Position numbers and translations under genes: made by a program. Positions 55,223-62,080 of a stretch of 64,000 nt of DNA are shown piece after piece. Source of the DNA: Polyangiaceae bacterium (lineage in GTDB: Bacteria > Myxococcota_A > Polyangia > Polyangiales > Polyangiaceae); assembly GCA_020633205.1 (NCBI GenBank), contig JACKEB010000018.1, positions 248,001-312,000 of the forward strand, written 5' to 3'. The notes beneath the pieces were generated by a model. It saw nothing but the letters and a program-made list of their open reading frames with translations, ran no database searches and was not told the origin of the DNA. The number at the start of each line of letters is the position of its first letter. The first letter of the stretch is position 1.

Positions 55223-55537
55223 TCACGCGTCCATGTCGACGTTGCCCTTGAACGAGGCTCCGTCTGCAATCGTCAGGCGGGCTGCCTTGACGTCTCCGAT
55301 TAGGCGACCGCCTGCCTGGATGTCCACGCGCTCCGACGCGGTGACGTTACCCGTCACGCGCCCCGCCACACTCAACGAAGCGGCGTTGATGTCCGCCTCC
55401 ACGGTGCCCTCGGTACCCACCGAGACCACATCACCCGCGGTCAACGTGCCGCGCAACGTGCCGTGGACCACGACCTCTTCCTCACTCGTGAGCTCGCCGT
55501 CGATGCTGAGCCCTTCACCAATCACCGTGCCTGCCAT
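55223..55537 (-). CDS. short bactofilin (second)
   Basis: 104 residues, essentially only the beta-helix (GTVIGEGLSIDGELTSEEEV, GTLRGTLTAGDVVSVGTEGT, NVTASERVDIQAGGRLIGDV). No membrane segment. ATG 55537; the stop is 11 bp before the next bactofilin start. Bactofilins polymerise without nucleotide and organise cell shape or chromosome-segregation factors. Confidence 0.9.
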   Translation of the reverse strand: MAGTVIGEGLSIDGELTSEEEVVVHGTLRGTLTAGDVVSVGTEGTVEADINAASLSVAGRVTGNVTASERVDIQAGGRLIGDVKAARLTIADGASFKGNVDMDA

Positions 55538-55595
55538 GGGGAAAATCCTCCGTGAAGCTACCGCTCGCTATGCCGCGGGAAAAAGTTCAGATGCA

Positions 55596-55613
55596 GCCGT
55601 CCACTTGGACGGC
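55596..55613. repeat. hairpin between bactofilin genes
   Basis: GCCGTCC (55596-55602), loop ACTT, GGACGGC (55607-55613). It directly follows the stop of the third bactofilin on the minus strand and could attenuate read-through to the next two; no T-run follows closely. Confidence 0.55.
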
Positions 55614-55618
55614 GCCGT

Positions 55619-55960
55619 TTAGAAGTCGAGCTCGAACTCCGTCTCCAGCCGCACGGCAACGCGCGCGCCGGGATCGATCGTCACCTGAGAGCCCACCAAG
55701 GTGCCGCGCACCGTCGCGCCGTCGCGCACGGTGATGGGACCCGAAGTGCGCGCATCCCCAACCAGCGATCCGGCGAGGTCCAGCGACTCAGCCGCCACGT
55801 CGCCTTCGACAGCGGCATTGGCGAGCACTTCCATCGGGCCGGAAATGCTGACGTCCCCCCGGACGCTGCCTTCGAGGCGCAACGCTCCGTTGCCACTGAC
55901 ACGCCCCACGAGCTGGGTGGACGCGCCGATCACGCTGGTTTCTTGAGACTTGCTTGCCAT
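55619..55960 (-). CDS. short bactofilin (third, first in transcript)
   Basis: 113 residues from ATG 55960 (GAAGGTGA seven bases upstream; an in-frame GTG at 55969 is less likely). Beta-helix repeats SVIGASTQLVGRVSGNGALR, SVRGDVSISGPMEVLANAAV and GTLVGSQVTIDPGARVAV. It ends LETEFELDF, an acidic tail. With the genes at 55223 and 54576 it forms a bactofilin triplet comparable in number to BacN/BacO/BacP of Myxococcus, though no ParAB genes are adjacent here. Confidence 0.9.
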   Translation of the reverse strand: MASKSQETSVIGASTQLVGRVSGNGALRLEGSVRGDVSISGPMEVLANAAVEGDVAAESLDLAGSLVGDARTSGPITVRDGATVRGTLVGSQVTIDPGARVAVRLETEFELDF

Positions 55961-55969
55961 CGAAGTCAC

Positions 55970-56130
55970 CTTCGGCCGCTCGGCACGCTAGTACCGACCT
56001 CGGCAGGTTGAAATCGCGAATTGTAGAGGGGTTCGTTGCGCCGCTATCGACGCCCGAATCAAGGAGAACCCCGGTAGCACAGGGCCGCGGCTGGAGTCAC
56101 CCCCGCTCGCTCGCTCAGGGGCGCGTTGTC
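55970..56130. other. intergenic region, bactofilin promoter side
   Basis: 161 bp between the TrmH-type gene end and the bactofilin start, both on the minus strand. A promoter for the bactofilin-pyrE unit is expected here; no boxes or hairpins were recognised. Confidence 0.35.
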
Positions 56131-56937
56131 TCAGCGAGGCTGCAAATTAGCCAGGATCTCGCCTGCACGGTGCACCGAACGGAACAGTCCTCGGGCATAT
56201 AGCCGACGTTGGTCGTCCGCCGGCAGATCCCCCGGTCGGTCCCGAGTGGCCGCCGCGAGGAGCACCGCGGCGGAGACGCTGACGTTCAAGCTCTCCACGA
56301 AGCCACGCATGGGCACCCGCACGCTCCGGTCCGCCGCGCGCATCAACACTTCGCCAATGCCTTCGTGTTCGTTGCCGAGCACCAACGCGAGCTTCGGGAT
56401 GTTCACCAAGTCTTCCGGCATCAGCTCACCCTCAGGGTGAGTGGCGACCAACGTGAATCCCGCCTCGCGGAGGCTCTCGATCGACTCGAGCGGGCTCGCG
56501 TGGACGATCACGTCCACCCAGCGCTCCGTGCCTCGCGCGACACCCGTGGAAACGAAGAAGCTGTCCTCCGCTTGGGGCACGACGTGGATTTGCTGCACCC
56601 CGAACGCTTCAGCGCTGCGCACGATGGCGGCGCCGTTGTGGGGATCGTGGGGCTCATCCATGACCACGGTGACGCTGGAGAGGCGCTGCGCGATCACCTC
56701 TTGCATGCGTTCCTGACGCGACTTCAGCGTCAGGGGTTCGAGCGCGTCGATTACGCCTTCGACGCTCCACTGCGTGGGCCAGGGCAACGCGGTGCTGTAG
56801 AGCTCGCTGACTTCGACGACGTCGTCTTCTTCCTGTCGCTTCACGCGTACCTCGATCCTGGAGCGGGAGTTTGCTGCGAGCTTATCACCGACCCGCGTCG
56901 CTCGGGTCAACAGCGCCGCCGGGGATTTAGCGCGCAT
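56131..56937 (-). CDS. trmH: SpoU/TrmH-family RNA 2'-O-methyltransferase
   Basis: 268 residues from ATG 56937; the frame is open further upstream but that would overlap the divergent peroxidase gene. Motifs VTVVMDEPHDPHNGAAIVRS (motif 1, NxGAxxR), LVLGNEHEGIGEVLMRAAD (motif 2) and VRVPMRGFVESLNVSVSAAV (motif 3) are the SPOUT knot signature. The motifs resemble TrmH, which methylates G18 of tRNA, most closely. Gene symbol is a best match; another RNA target is possible. Confidence 0.88.
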   Translation of the reverse strand: MRAKSPAALLTRATRVGDKLAANSRSRIEVRVKRQEEDDVVEVSELYSTALPWPTQWSVEGVIDALEPLTLKSRQERMQEVIAQRLSSVTVVMDEPHDPHNGAAIVRSAEAFGVQQIHVVPQAEDSFFVSTGVARGTERWVDVIVHASPLESIESLREAGFTLVATHPEGELMPEDLVNIPKLALVLGNEHEGIGEVLMRAADRSVRVPMRGFVESLNVSVSAAVLLAAATRDRPGDLPADDQRRLYARGLFRSVHRAGEILANLQPR

Positions 56938-56982
56938 TTGCCGGTTCTCACCGGGCGATGTGGGGGCGATGATGCCACACCC

Positions 56983-57879
56983 ATGACTGCCCAGCCGACG
57001 CTCTTCCAACCCGCGATCATGCAGCCTCTTCCCGCGTTTGGTCGCTACCTGTTCCTGCGCCAGATCCCAGATACGGATCCGCGGCCGGTGCTCGAAGCAG
57101 TTGGCGAGTCTGCGTGGAACGCCGAGTGGGTTTTGGGGGTGAGCCACAGCCTCGCGGCCAGCGTGGGTGCGTCCGTGGACGCGTTGCGGGAGATCCCAGC
57201 CTTGAGTGGACCCGGCGTGTCTTCGCCTTCGACGCCCTGTGCGCTCTGGGTTTGGCTCCGCGGCGAGAGCCCCGGCGAGCTGCTCCTGGAGAGCCAGCGT
57301 CTGCTGCGCAAGCTTGGGCCTGCTTTCGAACTAGTGCGCGCGGTGTCGGCGTTCACCCACGACACCAATCGTGATCTGAGCGGTTACGAAGACGGTACGG
57401 AGAACCCCAAAGGTGAGGACGCCGTTGCCGCCGGGATCCGCACGGAAGGGCCCACTGGAGTTGCCGGTTCGAGCTACGTCGCGGTGCAGCTTTGGCGCCA
57501 CGACTTCGAGGCCCTTGAACGGATCCTCCCGGAACAGCGCGACTTGGTCATTGGCCGGCAGATCTCCGACAATGAGGAGCTGGACGACGCGCCGCCATCG
57601 GCGCACGTCAAGCGCACCGCGCAAGAGAGCTTCGAACCCGAGGCGTTCGTCTGGCGGCGCTCCATGCCTTGGAGTGATGGAGCGGACGCGGGCCTGATGT
57701 TCGTGGCATTTGGCCGTTCCTTCGACGCCTTCGAGGCACAGCTGCGGCGCATGGTGGGGCTCGACGACGGCATCACAGATGCGCTGTTTCGCTTCACGAC
57801 GCCGCTGACGGGCAACTACTTTTGGTGTCCACCCGTCAGAGACGGGCGGCTCGATTTTCGGGCACTGCTGAAAGACTGA
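56983..57879 (+). CDS. DyP-type heme peroxidase
   Basis: 298 residues from ATG 56983, the only start that leaves the divergent methyltransferase free. The hallmark GxxDG motif is GYEDG (134-138) in SGYEDGTENPKGE, with the proximal heme His near 208 (SAHVKRT). Sequence features (LRQIPDTDPRPVLEAVGE at the N-terminus, WRRSMPWSDGADAGLMFVAF near the end) place it with YfeX-like cytoplasmic DyP proteins. No signal peptide and no encapsulin gene nearby. It would oxidise dyes or porphyrins with H2O2; the natural substrate is unknown. Confidence 0.93.
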   Translation: MTAQPTLFQPAIMQPLPAFGRYLFLRQIPDTDPRPVLEAVGESAWNAEWVLGVSHSLAASVGASVDALREIPALSGPGVSSPSTPCALWVWLRGESPGELLLESQRLLRKLGPAFELVRAVSAFTHDTNRDLSGYEDGTENPKGEDAVAAGIRTEGPTGVAGSSYVAVQLWRHDFEALERILPEQRDLVIGRQISDNEELDDAPPSAHVKRTAQESFEPEAFVWRRSMPWSDGADAGLMFVAFGRSFDAFEAQLRRMVGLDDGITDALFRFTTPLTGNYFWCPPVRDGRLDFRALLKD

Positions 57880-57982
57880 GCGCTGCAACGGCTCGGGTGA
57901 CCGGACCGAGACGACTGACGCCCGAGCGTGCGACCGCTTGCGCCTGGGCGGCCGGCCAAGGCCGTGCTAGCTCCAATTCGTC

Positions 57983-58567
57983 ATGAAGATGGCTTACGTC
58001 TTGGGGGCAGCGATCATCGGCGCGGCGGGCATCGGCTTCTTCGTCACCACGCCGAAGGATCAGCCGAAGCAGGAGCAAGTCCGAGTGGCGGCGGAGAACG
58101 CCGACTTGCCTCCAGGGCACCCGCCAACGGGCGGCGCGGTCGACGAATCCGAAGAGCTACCGCCGGGGCATCCTGCGGTTGGGGATGAGCAACAGGACAT
58201 GCCACCGGGTCATCCTCAAGTTGGCTCCGCTACGGATCTACCTCCCGGGCACCCGGGAGCAGGCGCCGCGCCTGCGCCTGCACAAGGCGACGCCGCGGGT
58301 GACGTCAGCGGTGAGGTGCTCGAGACGATTCAGGTCAGCTCTTACACCTACGTTCGGCTGAAGACGCCCAAGGGCGAGGTTTGGGCAGCAGTTGGTAAGA
58401 CAGACCTCTCCAAGGGGCAGCACGTGGAGATCCAGCGCGCCACCCTGATGCACGATTTTTCCAGTCCGACCCTCAAGCGCTCCTTCAAGGAGATCTACTT
58501 CGGCATGCTGGCTCCGACGAAACCGCGCGGAGACAAGCCCAGCAAGGGTGCCAACACGCCGCTGTAG
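57983..58567 (+). CDS. exported protein with four PPGHP repeats and NrfJ-like C-terminal domain
   Basis: 194 residues from ATG 57983 (an in-frame ATG lies at 57989). Signal anchor (YVLGAAIIGAAGIGFFV), then four near-identical units LPPGHPPTG, LPPGHPAVG, MPPGHPQVG and LPPGHPGAG spaced by acidic linkers, then a beta-rich domain (GEVLETIQVSSYTYVRLKTP, EVWAAVGKTDLSKGQHVEIQ, MHDFSSPTLKRSFKEIYFG) that resembles NrfJ-type proteins near heme or redox genes. The evenly spaced His suggest metal binding. It sits 43 bp upstream of the MoxR operon but its link to it is not shown. Confidence 0.78.
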   Translation: MKMAYVLGAAIIGAAGIGFFVTTPKDQPKQEQVRVAAENADLPPGHPPTGGAVDESEELPPGHPAVGDEQQDMPPGHPQVGSATDLPPGHPGAGAAPAPAQGDAAGDVSGEVLETIQVSSYTYVRLKTPKGEVWAAVGKTDLSKGQHVEIQRATLMHDFSSPTLKRSFKEIYFGMLAPTKPRGDKPSKGANTPL

Positions 58568-58609
58568 CCAGCGACTGCTCTCCAACAAGCGGCGTGCTAC
58601 ATAGCGGCC

Positions 58610-59809
58610 GTGACAACCGAGCAGGGGCTGGTCGCCCGCCACGCTGAAGAGCTGAGGCGGGCGGTCGAGGATGCGAGCCGTGGTCTGGTCCAACGCGAGT
58701 CGTTGGTCGAGCTGGTCGTGCTGTGTGCCGTCGCGCGTGAGCACTTGTTGGTGATTGGTCCGCCTGGCACCGCCAAGAGCGAAGCCGTGCGGCGCATCGC
58801 CCGACGCTTGGGCGGCGGCTACTTCGAGTACCTGGTTGGTCGCTTCACCGAACCAACGGAGATCTTCGGGCCAATCAACCTGCAGAAACTCAAGCAAGGT
58901 GTGGTCGAGGCGGAGACCCGCGGGATGCTGCCAGAGGCAGACATCGCCTTCCTGGATGAGGTCTTCCTCGGTTCGACGGCAATCTTGAACACCTTGCTCG
59001 CCATCTTGAACGAGCGCCGGTTTCGTCGCGGGCACACCGACCTCCACTGCCCGCTCAGAGTTTGTGTCGGTGCCGCGAACAGTCTCCCGGAGGAAACACA
59101 ACTCGCAGCCTTCGCCGATCGCTTCTTGGTGCGGCAGTTCGTGGAACCTGTGGGGGACACGAGCCTGGAGGCGTTGCTCGAAGCTGGTTGGTCGCTTGGA
59201 GCCGCGGCTCCCAAGCCAGCGCCAAAGCAAGCGCTCGAGGCCTTGGACGGCTTGAGTAAGGCAGCGCTCGCCCTCGACCTGGCTCCTGTGCGTGCGGATA
59301 TGGCCCACGCGGTGCGTCTGCTTCGCCGCGCCGGCATCGAGTGGACGGATCGTCGCATTGTGCGCTCCCAGCGCTTGGTCGCGGCGAGTGCGGTGCTGGC
59401 TGGCCGCGCTGAGGTCAGTCGAGCGGACCTGTGGCCGTTGATCTTCGCGCTTCCGACCGCGGAGGCGCAGGCGGCGGGGCGTGAGGTGCTCGCGGAGCTC
59501 TTGAGCGAGTCGCAAAACACCAGCCTGTTGAGCGCAGCGCTCGAGAGCTCTCTGGGAGCGCGGGCGCGAGCAGGACGCCTGCTGCGAGACGGTCGCGCGC
59601 TGCTAGACGATCGCCAAGCGGCGGCTGACCGCGGCGCCTGGCGCCTGGCGGTGGAAAACCTTGCGCGCGACATCGACGCCAGTTTTGGCAGTCAGAACCT
59701 CGAACCTGAGCTGCAGGCCCTGCGAGAAGAGGTGGTCAAGGTTTTGGGAGAGCAGCAGGCAACAGATGCCGCTGACGACGTGACTGGAGCGCCAGGTGGA
59801 GCCGGCTGA
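58610..59809 (+). CDS. MoxR-type AAA+ ATPase, first gene of ternary operon
   Basis: 399 residues from GTG 58610. Walker A GPPGTAKSEAV at about 50-57, Walker B AFLDEVFLGSTAILNTLLAI, sensor VCVGAANSLPEE and Arg finger region ADRFLVRQFVEPV are of the RavA/MoxR class that works as a chaperone on vWA-containing partners. C-terminal helical extension (QALEALDGLSKAALALDLAP onward). It overlaps the next gene by 14 bp. Neighbouring vWA/propeller genes indicate a MoxR-vWA-beta-propeller ternary system. Confidence 0.92.
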   Translation: MTTEQGLVARHAEELRRAVEDASRGLVQRESLVELVVLCAVAREHLLVIGPPGTAKSEAVRRIARRLGGGYFEYLVGRFTEPTEIFGPINLQKLKQGVVEAETRGMLPEADIAFLDEVFLGSTAILNTLLAILNERRFRRGHTDLHCPLRVCVGAANSLPEETQLAAFADRFLVRQFVEPVGDTSLEALLEAGWSLGAAAPKPAPKQALEALDGLSKAALALDLAPVRADMAHAVRLLRRAGIEWTDRRIVRSQRLVAASAVLAGRAEVSRADLWPLIFALPTAEAQAAGREVLAELLSESQNTSLLSAALESSLGARARAGRLLRDGRALLDDRQAAADRGAWRLAVENLARDIDASFGSQNLEPELQALREEVVKVLGEQQATDAADDVTGAPGGAG

Positions 59810-60290
59810 GCTTCCTCGTAGCTTCCTCGCCCAGCGCAGCCGGCTACGCCAGGCGCCGCTGGAGCCACTTGCGGTGATGGCGAGCGGGCCGACCGTAGCG
59901 GTGCTGCTGGAGCAGCTGTTGACCTGGCCCGAGCAGAGCCAAACTGGCGAGCGTTGCCTCGCGGATCTGCGCGCAGCGCGCACGGCGGACACCCTCTTCC
60001 TACTCGGTGAGACCCGGAGCTTGCCGTGGGTCGACGGCGTGCGCTACCTGGGCCGTGACGTCGAAGCTCCAGACTTGCTGCTACCGACGGACGCGGAGCC
60101 CGCGCTACCCCTCGCGTGGTTTCGCGCGGCGCTCGCCCGCGGTGCTGCTACCCACGCCGGCGCCGAACCTCCCTTCGCAATCTGTTTCGCGCCGCCGCGG
60201 ATCGTTAGCTTGGCGGCAGCGCGGGCGCTTTGCCGTGAGGATCTGCTTCACTGGCGCGCAGAACTCGAGAGGAGTCACGACGCTCCGTGA
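59796..60290 (+). CDS. small accessory protein of MoxR/vWA/beta-propeller operon (bpX-type)
   Basis: 164 residues from GTG 59796, overlapping the ATPase gene by 14 bp and the next gene by 4 (GTGA). Alpha/beta content (VAVLLEQLLTWPEQ, LFLLGETRSLPWVDGVRYLG, ICFAPPRIVSLAAARALC). No catalytic motif. Small conserved genes in the same place are part of the described ternary systems and carry one of the bpX domains; which bpX number applies could not be decided by eye. Function unknown. Confidence 0.7.
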   Translation: MEPAELPRSFLAQRSRLRQAPLEPLAVMASGPTVAVLLEQLLTWPEQSQTGERCLADLRAARTADTLFLLGETRSLPWVDGVRYLGRDVEAPDLLLPTDAEPALPLAWFRAALARGAATHAGAEPPFAICFAPPRIVSLAAARALCREDLLHWRAELERSHDAP

Positions 60291-62080
60291 GCGCTCTGCC
60301 GCCCGCGCTGCGGCCATGGGCCGAACAGCTCGCGCCGTTCGAAGCGGAGGTCGCTCGCGTGCTTGGAGGCTATCTGCTGCGCCTCGCCGCGGCGCTCGGC
60401 GATCTGGGGCGCGGGCGACGGGGTGACACCGAGCCGGATGGCTTCGACGGGCTGACGAGTCGTGGCCCCTACGAGCGCCTGCTCGCGAGCGAGTGGTTGC
60501 TTCACGACGAGCTGCCTGAGGAGTTCTTGCGCCGCGCCGCCATGAACGAGCAACTGTTCCTTGAACGGAGCTTCGCGACGCCCCAGCGGAGTCGTCACGT
60601 TTTCGTGTTGCTCGACACAGGATGCGAACAGCTCGGGGCGCCACGGTTGGTGCACCTGGCGTGGCTGATCTTGCAGAAGCAGCGCGCCGACGCGGCGCAC
60701 GCGTCGTTCTCCTGGGGTGTGATCCAGGAACCAGAGGTCGTGCATCAAGAGCTTGCGCCAAGCCGTGTGGAGCGGATGCTGCGTGATTCTCCGTTTCGGC
60801 TCCCAGCGCGCAACGAGCTCGAGCACTGGGCGTTCACAATCAAGGCACTGAGCGGGACCGAGGAGTCCGAGGTGTGGCGCGTCGGCGGGCGTCACCTGCT
60901 CTCCCTGGATTGCGAACCAGAGTCATTCGTCTTGTGCGTCGAGCCGGAGGTGACGCGGGAGAGCCAATCCCGACTTACGGTGCGCTGCTATGCGTCCGGG
61001 CGCTATCAAAGCCCGCAGCGGACGCTGCATCTCGATTTGCCCGAGTCAAGGCTGGCAGTCCGTATCCTTAGGGAACCAATGGCGCGCGCAGCGGTGAGCG
61101 CGCCAGCTCGCGGCGCGCCAATCGCCACCAGCGACGGCGTCGTCTTGCATGCGGATCAGCGCAGGGCTTGGGCACTTACTCAAGAGGGCACGCTGATGAC
61201 GCTGCACATCCCGCAGTCCGTGCGGGAACCTGCGGCGCCTGTACGCTTCACCCAGCTGGCTCGGCACGGTACGCCCGTGGCGGTTGGCTACTCGCCGTCA
61301 CGTAAGCGTGGCGTGGCGCTGTGCGTGAACTCGTACGGGCGCGCGGTGCTGGTCGTGATCGGCAAACAGGGCGGCGTCATGGAAACGCAGCAGCTAGGCG
61401 GTGACGGTGTTTCGGCCGAGGTGCGTTACGGCGCGCCGCTGGGGCAGCTGTTCTTGGCGCGGAGCGACCTTGGCCTGTCTCGTTCGGAGCGCGCGGAGAG
61501 CGAGGAGTTCCTCTGTGTGTTTGGTGACCGGCTTTTCCACGTGGCTTGGGGGGCATGCAACCAGCTGGATGTCGAGGACATCCTGGGCTTTGCACCCGCG
61601 CACTACGGCGTGCTGCTCGCCGTTTGGAAGGACAAGGCGGTCCGTGTGGTGAAGGCCAAGCTGTCCGAAGCGTGGGCGGTCGAGTATGCCCAGCTCGGTT
61701 CCGTGCTGGAAGACGTAGGTGGCCGGGTGTTGCTCTCTCCGGAGCCGATGCACCCACGGCGCGCGTACCTGAATACCTCGGGGAAATGGATAGTGCGTGA
61801 TGCCGGGCTGCAGGTGGAGTTGCCTGTGCCCGAGGGCGCAGGCCCCTGCGCCGTGCTTCACGGGGCTCGAGGGCCAGAGCTCTTGGCCATCGGGAAAGAC
61901 CCCTGCCGTCTCTTCCGGATCAGCATGGATGGCTCGTCGCTGCTGTTGCGCTTCAAGCGTCGAATCGTCGACCTCGAGGCAAGTCAAGACAGGTTGGTTG
62001 TGCTGACGGAGGCCGGTCAGCTCTTCGCCTACCAGCTCAATCCGCTGGCACAGTTGGTCCACTATGAGCCTGGAGCCTGA
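60287..62080 (+). CDS. degenerate vWA plus beta-propeller protein of MoxR operon
   Basis: 597 residues from GTG 60287. Residues about 100-250 resemble a vWA fold (RHVFVLLDTGCEQLGAPRLV, then AWLILQKQRADAAHASFSWG), but the MIDAS DxSxS is DTGCE, so metal binding is probably lost. Residues about 265-590 have repeated four-strand blades (GVVLHADQRRAWALTQEG, GVALCVNSYGRAVLVVIGKQ, LFRISMDGSSLLLRFKRRIV, RLVVLTEAGQLFAYQLNP), consistent with a beta-propeller. MoxR partners of this kind are thought to be remodelled by the ATPase. Overlaps the next gene by 17 bp. Confidence 0.78.
   Translation: MSALPPALRPWAEQLAPFEAEVARVLGGYLLRLAAALGDLGRGRRGDTEPDGFDGLTSRGPYERLLASEWLLHDELPEEFLRRAAMNEQLFLERSFATPQRSRHVFVLLDTGCEQLGAPRLVHLAWLILQKQRADAAHASFSWGVIQEPEVVHQELAPSRVERMLRDSPFRLPARNELEHWAFTIKALSGTEESEVWRVGGRHLLSLDCEPESFVLCVEPEVTRESQSRLTVRCYASGRYQSPQRTLHLDLPESRLAVRILREPMARAAVSAPARGAPIATSDGVVLHADQRRAWALTQEGTLMTLHIPQSVREPAAPVRFTQLARHGTPVAVGYSPSRKRGVALCVNSYGRAVLVVIGKQGGVMETQQLGGDGVSAEVRYGAPLGQLFLARSDLGLSRSERAESEEFLCVFGDRLFHVAWGACNQLDVEDILGFAPAHYGVLLAVWKDKAVRVVKAKLSEAWAVEYAQLGSVLEDVGGRVLLSPEPMHPRRAYLNTSGKWIVRDAGLQVELPVPEGAGPCAVLHGARGPELLAIGKDPCRLFRISMDGSSLLLRFKRRIVDLEASQDRLVVLTEAGQLFAYQLNPLAQLVHYEPGA

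Noticed and set aside
56209..56982. Long in-frame extension of the DyP peroxidase upstream of 56983
   Set aside because: It is antisense to a well-supported TrmH-type methyltransferase and has no peroxidase features.
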